Positions 1-8,733 of a stretch of DNA of 64,000 bases are shown one piece after another (position 1 is the stretch's first letter; every line of letters starts with the position of its first letter). Origin of the DNA: Bog-473 sp963788585 (lineage in GTDB: Bacteria > Actinomycetota > Acidimicrobiia > Acidimicrobiales > RAAP-2); NCBI GenBank assembly GCA_963788585.1, contig CAWBHA010000003.1, positions 2,108,001-2,172,000 on the forward strand, given 5' to 3'. The translations under genes were made by a program, and so were the position numbers. Under the pieces are notes generated by a model. That model did not search any database and had not been told where the DNA came from. It saw only the letters and a program-made list of their open reading frames with translations.

Positions 1-1
1 G

Positions 2-676
2 GCGGATCCTACGGGTTGGCGCCTGCTGCCGACCATCGAAGCGTTGGCCAGCGCGGGTTGGTCGGTGATGGTGTCGGCGCCCGTCAGCGTGCGTCGGGCC
101 GACAGCAGCGATGGGGGGATCGAGGACCGATTGGTCAACTTGGGTGTTGACGTCCGGCATGAACCCACCGAGGACCTCGTGTCGCGGTATCGGGACAGCC
201 TCGACGCGGTCGTCGTGGCCGAGGAAGGCGCAGCCGTCGGGTTGCCCCTCCGGCGTCCCGATGGCAGCTCCATCCCGGTGCTCGGCCAGAGAGAAGGTCG
301 GGACGACTCACTGGTTGTCCGCTTGTCCGCTGCAGTCCGGCGGGGTGTCGAGGGCCCACCCCCCGTTGGCTTGCATTCTCCCAGGAGAGCGACAGCCGTT
401 GCGTCCAGCGCCGCCTGGTCCCCCCCGACCGAAAGACCGGACGATGCCTCACGTCGTGACCTCGAGTTCGCCGACGCCAACGCCAGGATCCTCAACGAGT
501 ATCGCGCCTACCTCGAAAACGAGCTGGCGCGCCTCGAAGCCGTCATCGACGAGACCGACGCCGCCTTCTCCAGGCTCGTCGCCTCCTTCGACGAGAAGGA
601 ACGGTATATCGACTCGCTGCTTTCCGTTCGGGTCAAGAAATGGATGGTCAGCAGGATTCCGCACCGCGGATCGTGA
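2..676 (+). CDS. Glycosyltransferase-like protein, C-terminal part (5' truncated by window edge)
   Basis: The reading frame is open from base 2, so the true start lies outside the window; an internal TTG at 44 is not a convincing start. The visible 224 residues begin with a segment (RLLPTIEALASAGWSVMV) that resembles the N-terminal Rossmann unit of GT4-type glycosyltransferases. They end in a charged, probably coiled-coil stretch (about residues 150-205) and a basic tail. Such coiled-coil linkers are common in large multidomain envelope glycosyltransferases and methyltransferases. It precedes another glycosyltransferase gene on the same strand. No catalytic residues can be assigned from this fragment, so the family call is an inference. 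Confidence 0.5.
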   Translation, partial: ADPTGWRLLPTIEALASAGWSVMVSAPVSVRRADSSDGGIEDRLVNLGVDVRHEPTEDLVSRYRDSLDAVVVAEEGAAVGLPLRRPDGSSIPVLGQREGRDDSLVVRLSAAVRRGVEGPPPVGLHSPRRATAVASSAAWSPPTERPDDASRRDLEFADANARILNEYRAYLENELARLEAVIDETDAAFSRLVASFDEKERYIDSLLSVRVKKWMVSRIPHRGS

Positions 677-790
677 TTGCCAGAACAGAGCCGGACGGCA
701 ACGGGCCGACAGGAGGCCGAACCGGGGCTCTGGTACCATCACCGCCGGTCAGAGCACGCGGATCACGGTGGAGGAGATGGCGGCGAGCTC

Positions 791-2069
791 GTGAGGATTT
801 TGATGGTTGCCGAGGATTTCCCGTGGCCATCTCTGGGTGGAGGACTGATCCGGCTGGCCAAGATGGTCGAAGCGGTCTCTGCCATGGGGGAGACCGACCT
901 CTTCTCGCTCTACGATCCGCAGCGAACCTCGCCAGCGCTCCCGTCGTCGCTGGACATGAGGAGAATGGAAACCGTCGAGTACCCCGACGTCCTGAATTCC
1001 CACTGGTGGCGTTCGTGGATGCTGCATCGGGGCACCCCCAAGGAAGTCTTCATGAGGAGCGACGACCGGTCGCCACGGATCCACTTCGATGCGTTCGCAT
1101 CGGAGAGCTACGACCTGGTCTGGTTCAGTACGGCCGCCACGTTTGCCTGGATGGGACGACCGCAGCTGGGTCCGACCATCGTCGATCTGATGGACCTGGA
1201 AGATGTGAAGGCGCGTCAGATGTCGTCGCTCCTGCGTCGGCAACGGATGCCAGGTGGGCCCAGACAGGCCGTCCGCGTCCAGAGCCGTGCCGCCATGAAC
1301 AGGGTGAACGCCCATGACTGGAAGGTCTTCCAGCGCTCGGTGGCGGCTGACGTCGATCGGGTGATCCTGTGCAGCGATGAAGACGTGCGGCGTTCCGGCA
1401 TCCCCAATGCCGTGGCGGTGCCGAACACCTACGCTCGCCCCGAGCGAAGCCTGGGGCGCCCGGAGGTGGGCACGCCGCCCACCATCCTCTTCCAAGGGAG
1501 CCTCCACTACGCCTCCCAACATCGACGCCGTCGACTGGCTCGTCGACGACGTCGCCCCGCACTTGTGGGCGCAGCTGCCGGGGGCGCAGATACGTCTGGT
1601 GGGCACCACTTCACCTGGGGTTGCAGAAAGGCATCGTCCTCCTGACGTTGTCGTGGCGGGCAGGGTCTCCGAGATCGAGCCCGAACTTGCCCGAGCCGAC
1701 ATCGCCGTGGTGCCGCTCCGCATCGGCAGCGGCACACGGCTGAAGATCCTGGAGTCGTTCGCGCACCGCATCCCCGTTGTGTCAACCAAGATCGGAGCGG
1801 ACGGTCTCGACGTCGAGGACGGAGTGCACCTCCTCCTGGCCGACCGGCCCGAGGAGTTCGCACACGCCTGCCGGCGACTCGTCGAGGACCGGGCGCTCGC
1901 CCGGAGGCTCGTGGACGCGGCAGAACGGCGGTATCTCGAGCGCTACGAGTGGTCCGTTGCCAGAAACGGGATCCAGAAGCTGGTCTGTGACCTGGTCGCA
2001 TCCTCGGCGGGTGGGGTAGCCTCGGCGGCGGGAGCGGGTTGTCTGATGATTCGGACGGAGCTCTCGTGA
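791..2069 (+). CDS. GT4-like glycosyltransferase, interrupted by an apparent +1 frameshift near 1511-1515
   Basis: The GTG at 791 starts a protein opening with the GT4-like motif RILMVAEDFPWPSLGGG. It lies about 16 bases after a GGAGG. Frame 2 runs to about 1513 (..TILFQGSLHYA). The natural continuation (PNIDAVDWLVDDVAPHLWAQ) is in frame 3 from 1515, through a donor-binding segment (VVPLRIGSGTRLKILESFA, VVSTKIGADGLD) to the stop at 2069. One extra base around 1514 (GCC-TCC-CAA versus GCC-CCC-AAC) explains the break. Without the shift the first frame stops at 1645 after arginine-rich nonsense. Joined, the product would be about 425 residues, normal for a two-Rossmann-domain GT4 enzyme that transfers a sugar from a nucleotide donor in the cytoplasm. 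This could be a sequencing error or a pseudogene. Confidence 0.75.
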
Positions 2070-2237
2070 TGTACCGGGGCGGCGGCCGGAAGGGGCTGGA
2101 GACGCAATGATTGGCGTCAGAGCGACGGAGACGACTGGCGGGGTCGCGTCGCCGAGTACCCGTCTCCAGGTCACAAGCACGGGGCGGCCGGACCTGGGTC
2201 GCGGGCAGTCCCTGTGCCCAGGGTGGCGGAGTGCGGC
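2070..2237. other. Short gap between the two frameshifted genes
   Basis: An ATG at 2107 with an upstream GGAG opens a 50-codon frame with no recognisable content, which ends just past 2250. I do not consider it a gene, but it could mark an original upstream start of the following membrane protein if more base errors exist here. Confidence 0.3.
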
Positions 2238-4366
2238 GTGGCCGTGTCTGACACCGTGACGCTCGTCGCCGAGGCGCCGGTAGAAGGCGCGCGAACAGCC
2301 GGGACCGACGACCAGCGCGGACGACGCTCTCTACGAGGCCGGCCGTCGCCGCTTCACCATCGCAGTGCTCATCGGGATCGGCGTGGTCGTGGTCCCCTAC
2401 CTATGGGTGCTGTGCGACCTCTGGACCCATTCGGCCGATCCGTTCCGGGGCGCCCCAACCGACTACTTCTACGACCTCCAGGCGCGCGCCATGTTCCACG
2501 GTCATTTGAGCCTGCCCAACGCAAAGTTGGGGATCGAAGGATTCCTGCACGATGGGCGGACCTACACGTATTTCGGAATTTTCCCGTCGCTCCTCAGGAT
2601 GCCCATCCTCTTGTTGACGAGCAGGTTCGACGGCGACTTGACCGCCCCGTCCATGCTGCTGGCTTGGATGATGACCGCGCTCTTCAGCTCACTAATGCTT
2701 TGGCGGCTCCGCGTGATCACGCGGGGGAGAGCGCTCTTGGGCCGAGCCGAAGCGGCATCGTTCGGTGTGCTGATGGCCACGATCATGGGGGGATCGGTCC
2801 TCGTCTATCTCGCCGCCACGCCGTTCGTCTTCAACGAGGACTTCGCGTGGAGCGTCCCGCTCACGGTCGGCAGTATGTTCACCCTGCTGGGCGTCATGGA
2901 GCGGCCATCGACCGGACGGGTGTGGGCATGTGGCGTCTTGGTGCTCCTCGCGAACCTCAATCGCACACCGACGGGCTACGCATGCGTGATCGGCGCCGGC
3001 CTCGTCGCGCTCTGGTTCGCGTTCGGCCGAGGGGGAGATTCGAATCGGCGTTGGAGCCTGCCGATGTTTGTCGTCGCCATAGTGTCCTTCGGTGCGTCTG
3101 CTGCCGTCACCTACGCCAAGTTCGGTACCCCGGTCGGACTCCCCATGGCCGACCAGGTCTGGGCCCAGGTGAACGCCCACCGTCGGTACTTCCTGGCTGC
3201 CAACGGTGGCAAGGCATTCAGCCTCGGCTTCCTCCCTAGCACGTTGACCGCCTACCTGCAGCCGTTCGGGATCCGCTTCAGTTCGCTGTTCCCGTTCGTC
3301 TCGACTCCCGGAGCGCCGGCTGCGGCTATTCACGCCGTATTGGACGAGACCTATCCCACCGCCAGCGTTCCGGCCACGATGCCGCTGCTCTTCCTGTTGG
3401 CCTGCTGGGGCGTGATCAGTGCGTTTCGACCGAAGGCGCTCGTGCCGTTCCGATTGACGCGGATCGTGTTGCTCACCGGAGCGGCAGCCCTCACCGGCGT
3501 CCTACTGTGGGGGTACATCGGCGAGCGCTACCTGGGCGACTTCATGCCCATTCTCATCGTGGCCAGTGGGCTCGGTCTCATCGAAATCTGGCGACGTTTC
3601 GAAGGCCGGACGCGCAAAGCCAGGGGGAGTCTCCTCGGCGTCCTGTCCGTCGCCGCCGTCTACTGCGTGGTGGTCAACATGGCCATTGCGGTGTTACCGT
3701 CCGAGCAGTTCACGCAGGCGCAGGTGCAGGACTTCGTGTCGACCGAGAAGGCGCTCAGTCCCACGTCGCTCGCCGACAGCGTGCAGCACGGGACGACCCT
3801 TCCGGACTGGGCCCCGTACGGGCAGCTCTTCATGGTCGGCAACTGCTCGGGGCTCTACTTCGCGTCCGGCATCAATGAGAGGCCGGTGCCTGGGCTCCTG
3901 ATCGATCACTACACGTGGATTCCGGTCGAGCAGGATCCGGCCTTCTCGCGCCAGAGTCTGGTTCACGTTCAACCGGCCCGCGAAGGACTTCACCAGGCCG
4001 GTGACCCTGATGACCTATGGCGCGTCCAGTCTTGTTCTGGAGCCTGCAGGTCCTGGCTACTTCACGGTGGTGCTCAAGAATTCGGGGACCTCGATCAGCT
4101 GGCCAGAATCGACTTCGCAGCGCAAGCCGATTTCGGTGCTCCACGAGCCGTTCCAGCTCCAAGTGACCACGGATCCCAATCTGCACCAGATCGTCGTCCT
4201 CTGGTTCGACACGTACTTCATTCAGCACTACATCGCAGGGTCCGGTCCTGCCGTGGTGCGCACAACCCCAAAGGCGACGGATGGCCATGTCCCCGAGGTG
4301 ACGGTGGTCGAGAAGCCACTCTCGTCCAGCGTGAGCCTGTGCCGGAGCCTGCAGCGCGGCGCCTGA
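2238..4366 (+). CDS. Polytopic GT-C-like membrane protein (paralog 1), two apparent +1 frameshifts
   Basis: This is one of three paralogs in the window (others at 8734-10872 and 14054-16204). The long frame (GTG 2365 onward) lacks the RRRFT motif that precedes the first membrane helix in both paralogs. That motif is encoded just upstream in the same frame, with no start codon before it. A plausible N-terminus lies in another frame from GTG 2238, behind GGAG, so a one-base insertion near 2308-2335 is inferred. A second insertion near 3958 moves the C-terminus into the frame reading WFTFNRPAKDFTRPV to the stop at 4366. The protein has an acidic first external loop (DYFYDLQARAMFHGHLSLPN), about ten hydrophobic helices, a GNCSGLY motif and a C-terminal SLCRSL motif. 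The architecture resembles GT-C enzymes that use polyprenyl-phosphate sugars outside the membrane, but the substrate is unknown. Confidence 0.7.
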
Positions 4367-4373
4367 CCGAACC

Positions 4374-6569
4374 GTGACCGATGGCCTCCAGGCCAGGGGA
4401 ACCTTCTCCTGTGTCGTCGACGAACATCCCCGGTTTCACCTCGAAGCGCTCCGCTGGTTCGTGTCGCTCACCGCCATCGCCGGGGTCGATCCCCATGACC
4501 TGGCGGTGCACGTCGTGGGCTCGGACACCTCGGACGCCCTCGACCACCTGCGGTCTCACGGCGTCACGGTGCGCTCCGTCGATCCGTTCGACCCGAGATC
4601 CCCGCACTGCAACAAGGTGGCCGGTGCCTTGCGGATGGCCGACGAGCGGACGGAGGGCCTGGTGGTTCTCTGCGACACCGACGTGGCGGTGCTCGAGGAC
4701 CCACGCACTCTTGACCTCCCGCCGGGGTCGATCGGGGGGAAGGTGGTCGACACTCCCGTCCCACCGCTCGAGGTGCTCCACGAGATCTTTGCGGCCGCAG
4801 AGGTGCCGGTCCCGCCCACCGTCCCGCTCCCTTGGGGCGAAGGTCAGGCGACCGTGGTCGGGAACAGCAACGGTGGCTTGTACCTGATCCCCGCGCCCCT
4901 GCTGGCCGTCCTCGCACCGGCCTGGGAGCGGTGGGCCCGCTGGTTGCTCGACCGCCGCGAATTGCTCCGCGATTGGGCGTTTCACCTCGATCAGGTCGCG
5001 ATGGTCTTGGCCCTGACGGCGGAGGGGATCGGGTCCTTTGCGCTCGATGTCCGGTGGAATACCCCGGTCCACGATTTGACGAGGATCCCTCCGGATCCAC
5101 CGATCCCCGCGGTCATCCACTACCACCAGGAGATCGACCACGAGGGGCGCATCCGCATGACCGGGTTCCCCTCGATCGACGGGCAGATCGCGCGGGTCAA
5201 CGAGGCCATAGGTCGCCTGTGGCAGGAGGACTTTCCGAACGCCACGTTCTGGGAGTGGCGCTACCTGACGGACCCCGAGCTCGGGTCCGGGGTCGGCAGC
5301 AGGGGCGAGCCCCTCAGTGCCAAGCGCGACCTGTTGGCGACTCTTTTCGAGGCCATCGGCCCGGCCTCGGTGATCGATGTCGGCTGTGGCGACGGCGAGG
5401 CGACGCGCGATCTGCCGATACAGAGCTATATCGGCGTCGACGTGTCGGCGGAAGCGGTCCGCCGGGCCAAGGTCGGAAGACCTGGGGGAACGTTCCACGT
5501 CGGCCATCTCGCCGATTTCCCGGTCCGAGCCGATCTCACGATCTGTCTCGACGTGCTCATCCATCAGTCCGACGCAGCGTCCTATCGGGATCAGGTGGCG
5601 CGGCTCTGGGAGTCAGCGGACCGAGCACTGGTCGTCTCGGGGTACGAGCAGTCCCGCGGCACGGCGTACCCGATGGTCCACTTCCATGAGCCCCTGTCGG
5701 TGACCTTACGGGCGGTGGCCCCCGACGCCGAGTGCTATCCGGTGCGACAAGAGCACGGGATCACGACATTCGTGGTCCTCCGTCCGTCGCCGGCGCCGCA
5801 TCCTCGCGACCTGCGGGCCGCCACCGTCGCGTCCGTCATCGACCGACATCCTGATCCGCTCGGCTTGCTCGTCCTGCGGCTCGACGGACAACGGACGCTC
5901 GGTTTCTTTCCCGATCATGTCCCCCGGCTATGGGAATACCCTGTTGCGGCTCGTCTGGTCACCGAGCACCTTCCGACAGGCAGCCAGGTGGTCGACGTCG
6001 GCGCCGGTATCACGCCCCTCGCCCCCTTCCTCACGAGCCGGGGATACCTGGTCGACACGGTCGATCCTTCCGAGATCCATCGAGAATGGCCTCCCGCCCA
6101 AGACTGGAACGAGTGGGGATTTCTCGACTACGCGGCGGCCGGGTTGGGTCACCGCTCGTGGAACTGCACCCTGAGCGAGCTGCCTGCGTCGACGGTGTTC
6201 GACGGGGTTTTCTCCATCAGCGTCATCGAGCATGTCTCCGCTGCGGTTCGGCGTGAACTCCTTGAGGCCATCGCGCTGCGTCTCCGGCCCGATGGCCTGT
6301 TGATCCTCACGGTCGATCTCACTCGAGGGAGCACGGACCTCTGGAACCGCAACATGGGAAAGACGGTCGAGGATCCCCGCCGACACGGAACGTTCCGGGA
6401 CATCATCCGCGAGGGAAAGTCGGTCGGGTTCGAACTGGTCCAGAGCGACGTCGTGCGCGAGTGGGGTGACGCGGAGGTCGACATCGGGCTCATCGTCATG
6501 CGCCGCAAGAACTCGCTCGGGACGCCCTGGCGGCGGGCGTGGCGAACCCTTCGGCGGACGACGCAATGA
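4374..6569 (+). CDS. Trimodular glycosyltransferase / methyltransferase / methyltransferase fusion
   Basis: GTG 4374 follows the upstream stop by seven bases and gives 731 residues. Residues about 10-290 look like a GT-A nucleotide-sugar transferase. They contain HCNKVAGAL, a DxD motif in LCDTDVAVLED (D101, D103), NSNGGLYLI and a late HLDQVAM segment. Residues about 310-470 are a class I SAM methyltransferase with motif I VIDVGCGDG (from V333). Residues about 500-705 are a second methyltransferase with VVDVGAG (from V539) and the acidic post-motif FSISVIEHVS. The second domain keeps a fuller fold core than the first. The likely job is to add and then O-methylate sugars of an envelope glycan in the cytoplasm. 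The stop overlaps the sulfotransferase start (ATGA), so the two are translationally coupled. Confidence 0.8.
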   Translation: MTDGLQARGTFSCVVDEHPRFHLEALRWFVSLTAIAGVDPHDLAVHVVGSDTSDALDHLRSHGVTVRSVDPFDPRSPHCNKVAGALRMADERTEGLVVLCDTDVAVLEDPRTLDLPPGSIGGKVVDTPVPPLEVLHEIFAAAEVPVPPTVPLPWGEGQATVVGNSNGGLYLIPAPLLAVLAPAWERWARWLLDRRELLRDWAFHLDQVAMVLALTAEGIGSFALDVRWNTPVHDLTRIPPDPPIPAVIHYHQEIDHEGRIRMTGFPSIDGQIARVNEAIGRLWQEDFPNATFWEWRYLTDPELGSGVGSRGEPLSAKRDLLATLFEAIGPASVIDVGCGDGEATRDLPIQSYIGVDVSAEAVRRAKVGRPGGTFHVGHLADFPVRADLTICLDVLIHQSDAASYRDQVARLWESADRALVVSGYEQSRGTAYPMVHFHEPLSVTLRAVAPDAECYPVRQEHGITTFVVLRPSPAPHPRDLRAATVASVIDRHPDPLGLLVLRLDGQRTLGFFPDHVPRLWEYPVAARLVTEHLPTGSQVVDVGAGITPLAPFLTSRGYLVDTVDPSEIHREWPPAQDWNEWGFLDYAAAGLGHRSWNCTLSELPASTVFDGVFSISVIEHVSAAVRRELLEAIALRLRPDGLLILTVDLTRGSTDLWNRNMGKTVEDPRRHGTFRDIIREGKSVGFELVQSDVVREWGDAEVDIGLIVMRRKNSLGTPWRRAWRTLRRTTQ

Positions 6570-7606
6570 GCGAGGGAACGGCCGGACCCTGGGTCGTCGT
6601 CGTCGGCATGCACCGGAGCGGGACCTCCGCGGTGACTGGGGCGATCGGGGCCCTGGGGTTCAACTCGGTGAGCGTCGATGACCGGATGTCACCTCACGAA
6701 AGCAATCCTGAGCACTGGGAGAGCCTCTCCATCGCCCTGCACAACGACGCCATCCTGGCGCACCTCGGGGGAACCTGGGATGCTCCTCCCGAGCTCCCGG
6801 ACGGGTGGGAACGTGACAGGGGGCTGCCGGACCCGGCAGTGGCGTCAGAGCTTCTGGCCGCCGCCTATCCTCGCCCCGGCCCATCCGTGTGGAAGGACCC
6901 TCGCGTCTGTCTGACCCTCCCTTATTGGCGAGATCTGCTCGGGGCTCCGATGGTCGCCGTGCTGGTGTGGCGGGCGCCCTACGCCGTCGCGAGTTCCCTT
7001 CGACGGCGGGACGGCATGCCCCTTCCCGTTGGTCTCGCCCTGTGGGAGCGTTACAACCGGTCCGCCGTCGCCAACCTCGCAGAGACCGCGACCTTCGTGC
7101 TCGACTACGACGTCATGCTCGAGGACCCCCAGGCGCCGCTGTCGGGACTCACCTCCTGGCTCGCTTCGGTCGGAGAGTTCGACGGGATGTCTCCATGGGA
7201 CGACGAGCGCGCCCGCTCGTTCGTCGATGCGAAGTTGCGTCATGAGTCGGTGCAGCCCTCCGACGGCGACGATCGCATCGTCCTGGACGAACAGCGTCAA
7301 CTGCACCAACACCTGATCGCGGTGACGGGCAGCCACCGGAGACTTCCGCAACCGATGAGTGGGGAGTCCCCCTGGACCACAGCCATTCTGGAGGCCCGAG
7401 GTGACTCGAACCTCCTCGAGCTTCGGGCGTTGCAGCGGCGGTTGAAGCACGCCAGTGGTGAACGTGACTGGTATGCCAACGCGCTGGACGAGTCACGCGC
7501 CCACCTCGCCAACCTGAAAGCCACTGCCAGCTGGCGGATCACGGCGCCGCTGCGGTCCGTGGCCACGCGGCGGGCGAGCACCCGCGATCGACGCACAGAG
7601 GGGTAG
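6566..7606 (+). CDS. Sulfotransferase-family protein
   Basis: The ATG at 6566 overlaps the preceding stop as ATGA and is preferred to an in-frame GTG at 6539. The 346-residue product has the PAPS 5'-phosphosulfate-binding loop GMHRSGTS (residues 14-21). It also has the second conserved region VWKDPRVCLTLPYW and the VLVWRAPYAVASSL segment typical of the 3'-phosphate-binding strand/helix. Sulfotransferases of this family move sulfate from PAPS to hydroxyls of carbohydrates or lipids. The C-terminus carries a short coiled coil followed by SWRITAPLR, a tail motif common in multidomain glycosyltransferases. Coupling to the GT/methyltransferase fusion suggests the acceptor is the same glycan; that is inference. 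Confidence 0.8.
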   Translation: MSEGTAGPWVVVVGMHRSGTSAVTGAIGALGFNSVSVDDRMSPHESNPEHWESLSIALHNDAILAHLGGTWDAPPELPDGWERDRGLPDPAVASELLAAAYPRPGPSVWKDPRVCLTLPYWRDLLGAPMVAVLVWRAPYAVASSLRRRDGMPLPVGLALWERYNRSAVANLAETATFVLDYDVMLEDPQAPLSGLTSWLASVGEFDGMSPWDDERARSFVDAKLRHESVQPSDGDDRIVLDEQRQLHQHLIAVTGSHRRLPQPMSGESPWTTAILEARGDSNLLELRALQRRLKHASGERDWYANALDESRAHLANLKATASWRITAPLRSVATRRASTRDRRTEG

Positions 7607-7654
7607 GGGCGGATTGCGTTCTGTCATCGGTCCGCTCCGAGTCCGGCGCGAACC

Positions 7655-8620
7655 TCAATCTGCGGACTGGGAGCGCCCTCCGAGTTGTTCTTCGTTCCAG
7701 TTCTCGAGGTTGGCGAGCGAGATGCCTCTCGAATGCGAGAACACAGCGAACAAGACGACGAAATTGCCGAGCGCGATGAACGAGAGGATCAGCAGGCCGA
7801 CGAGGGTGGCAGTGGCCCATCCCGGTATGGCCGTACCGGCGAAGACGCGGATTCCAAGGACCACCAGGGAGAGGGTGATGCCGAGCGCGAACATCGCCGA
7901 GAACGCCGTGAGTGCTCGCACCGCGATGCGGTCCATGAACGGCATCAGCATCCGAACGCCGTGCATGAACAGCCGAAGCATGTTCATTCGGGAACGACCC
8001 TCATACCGCTTTCCGCGGGGGCAGGGCACGGTGGTCACTGCCATGTCCAGGCTGACGAGGGTTGAGGAGTAACAGAGATCGAAGTACGGGTGTGTCAGCA
8101 TCCGCTTGGCCAGCCAGCCACGATAGGAGGCGAAGTTTCCACTGCGCACCGTTGTTCCGGTCAGGGTGTGGAACATGGCGCGGAAGAAGAAGTACAGAAC
8201 CCTGAAACGGATCGATTCGCTGCGCTTCGTCCGACGTGCGATGCAGAGCATGCCGCGCTCGTTCGCTGTCGTCATGAGCGGCTCCACGAGGCGCTGGAGG
8301 TCCTCGGGCCGATCCTCGCCGTCTGCATCCATCGTGACGATCAGGTCAGTGTCCAGCGCCTCTGGGAGTATCAGGCGTAGACCGTAGACAAGCGCTCGTT
8401 GGTGCCCCAGGTTGAACGGCGGCGTGATCACCCGAACGTCGGGATAGCCCTTGAGTTGGTCGATGTCGTTGTCGTAGCCGGCTGTATCGTCGACCACGAC
8501 GAAATGCACGTCGTATGGCGCCACCACTGGCTCGGTCGCCAGAACGTCCAGAATCCGCGCGCGCAGTATCACGAACGATGCGACGTCGCGATAACAGGGG
8601 CTCACGACCCACAGCCTCAC
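7655..8620 (-). CDS. GT2 polyprenyl-phosphate glycosyltransferase (DPM1/ArnC type)
   Basis: The GTG at 8620 is chosen because a GGAG lies about ten bases upstream; a GTG at 8629 is too close to it. The product (321 residues) has the GT2 elements FVVVDDTAG, TPPFNLGHQRALVYGL and the metal-binding MDADGED. A helical linker and two C-terminal membrane helices follow (about residues 225-300). Enzymes of this type load a sugar onto undecaprenyl/polyprenyl phosphate at the inner face of the membrane, producing the donor for GT-C enzymes. It lies 113 bases downstream of the GT-C-like paralog 2 on the same strand, consistent with donor synthesis and use in one transcription unit. Confidence 0.85.
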   Translation of the reverse strand: MRLWVVSPCYRDVASFVILRARILDVLATEPVVAPYDVHFVVVDDTAGYDNDIDQLKGYPDVRVITPPFNLGHQRALVYGLRLILPEALDTDLIVTMDADGEDRPEDLQRLVEPLMTTANERGMLCIARRTKRSESIRFRVLYFFFRAMFHTLTGTTVRSGNFASYRGWLAKRMLTHPYFDLCYSSTLVSLDMAVTTVPCPRGKRYEGRSRMNMLRLFMHGVRMLMPFMDRIAVRALTAFSAMFALGITLSLVVLGIRVFAGTAIPGWATATLVGLLILSFIALGNFVVLFAVFSHSRGISLANLENWNEEQLGGRSQSAD

Positions 8621-8733
8621 GTCACGCACGCTCCGCCAGCGCCCACGCCCGCAAGAGTAGTTCAGCTGGGAGCCCGGGACCGCATTGTCCCTGCTCAGTG
8701 GCGACGTTCACCCCGAAGTACTCCCAGGCGCCA

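Noticed and set aside
2107..2256. Small ORF MIGVRATETTGG... upstream of the GT-C-like gene
   Set aside because: It has a passable ribosome binding site but no recognisable content, and it lies in a stretch with suspected base errors.
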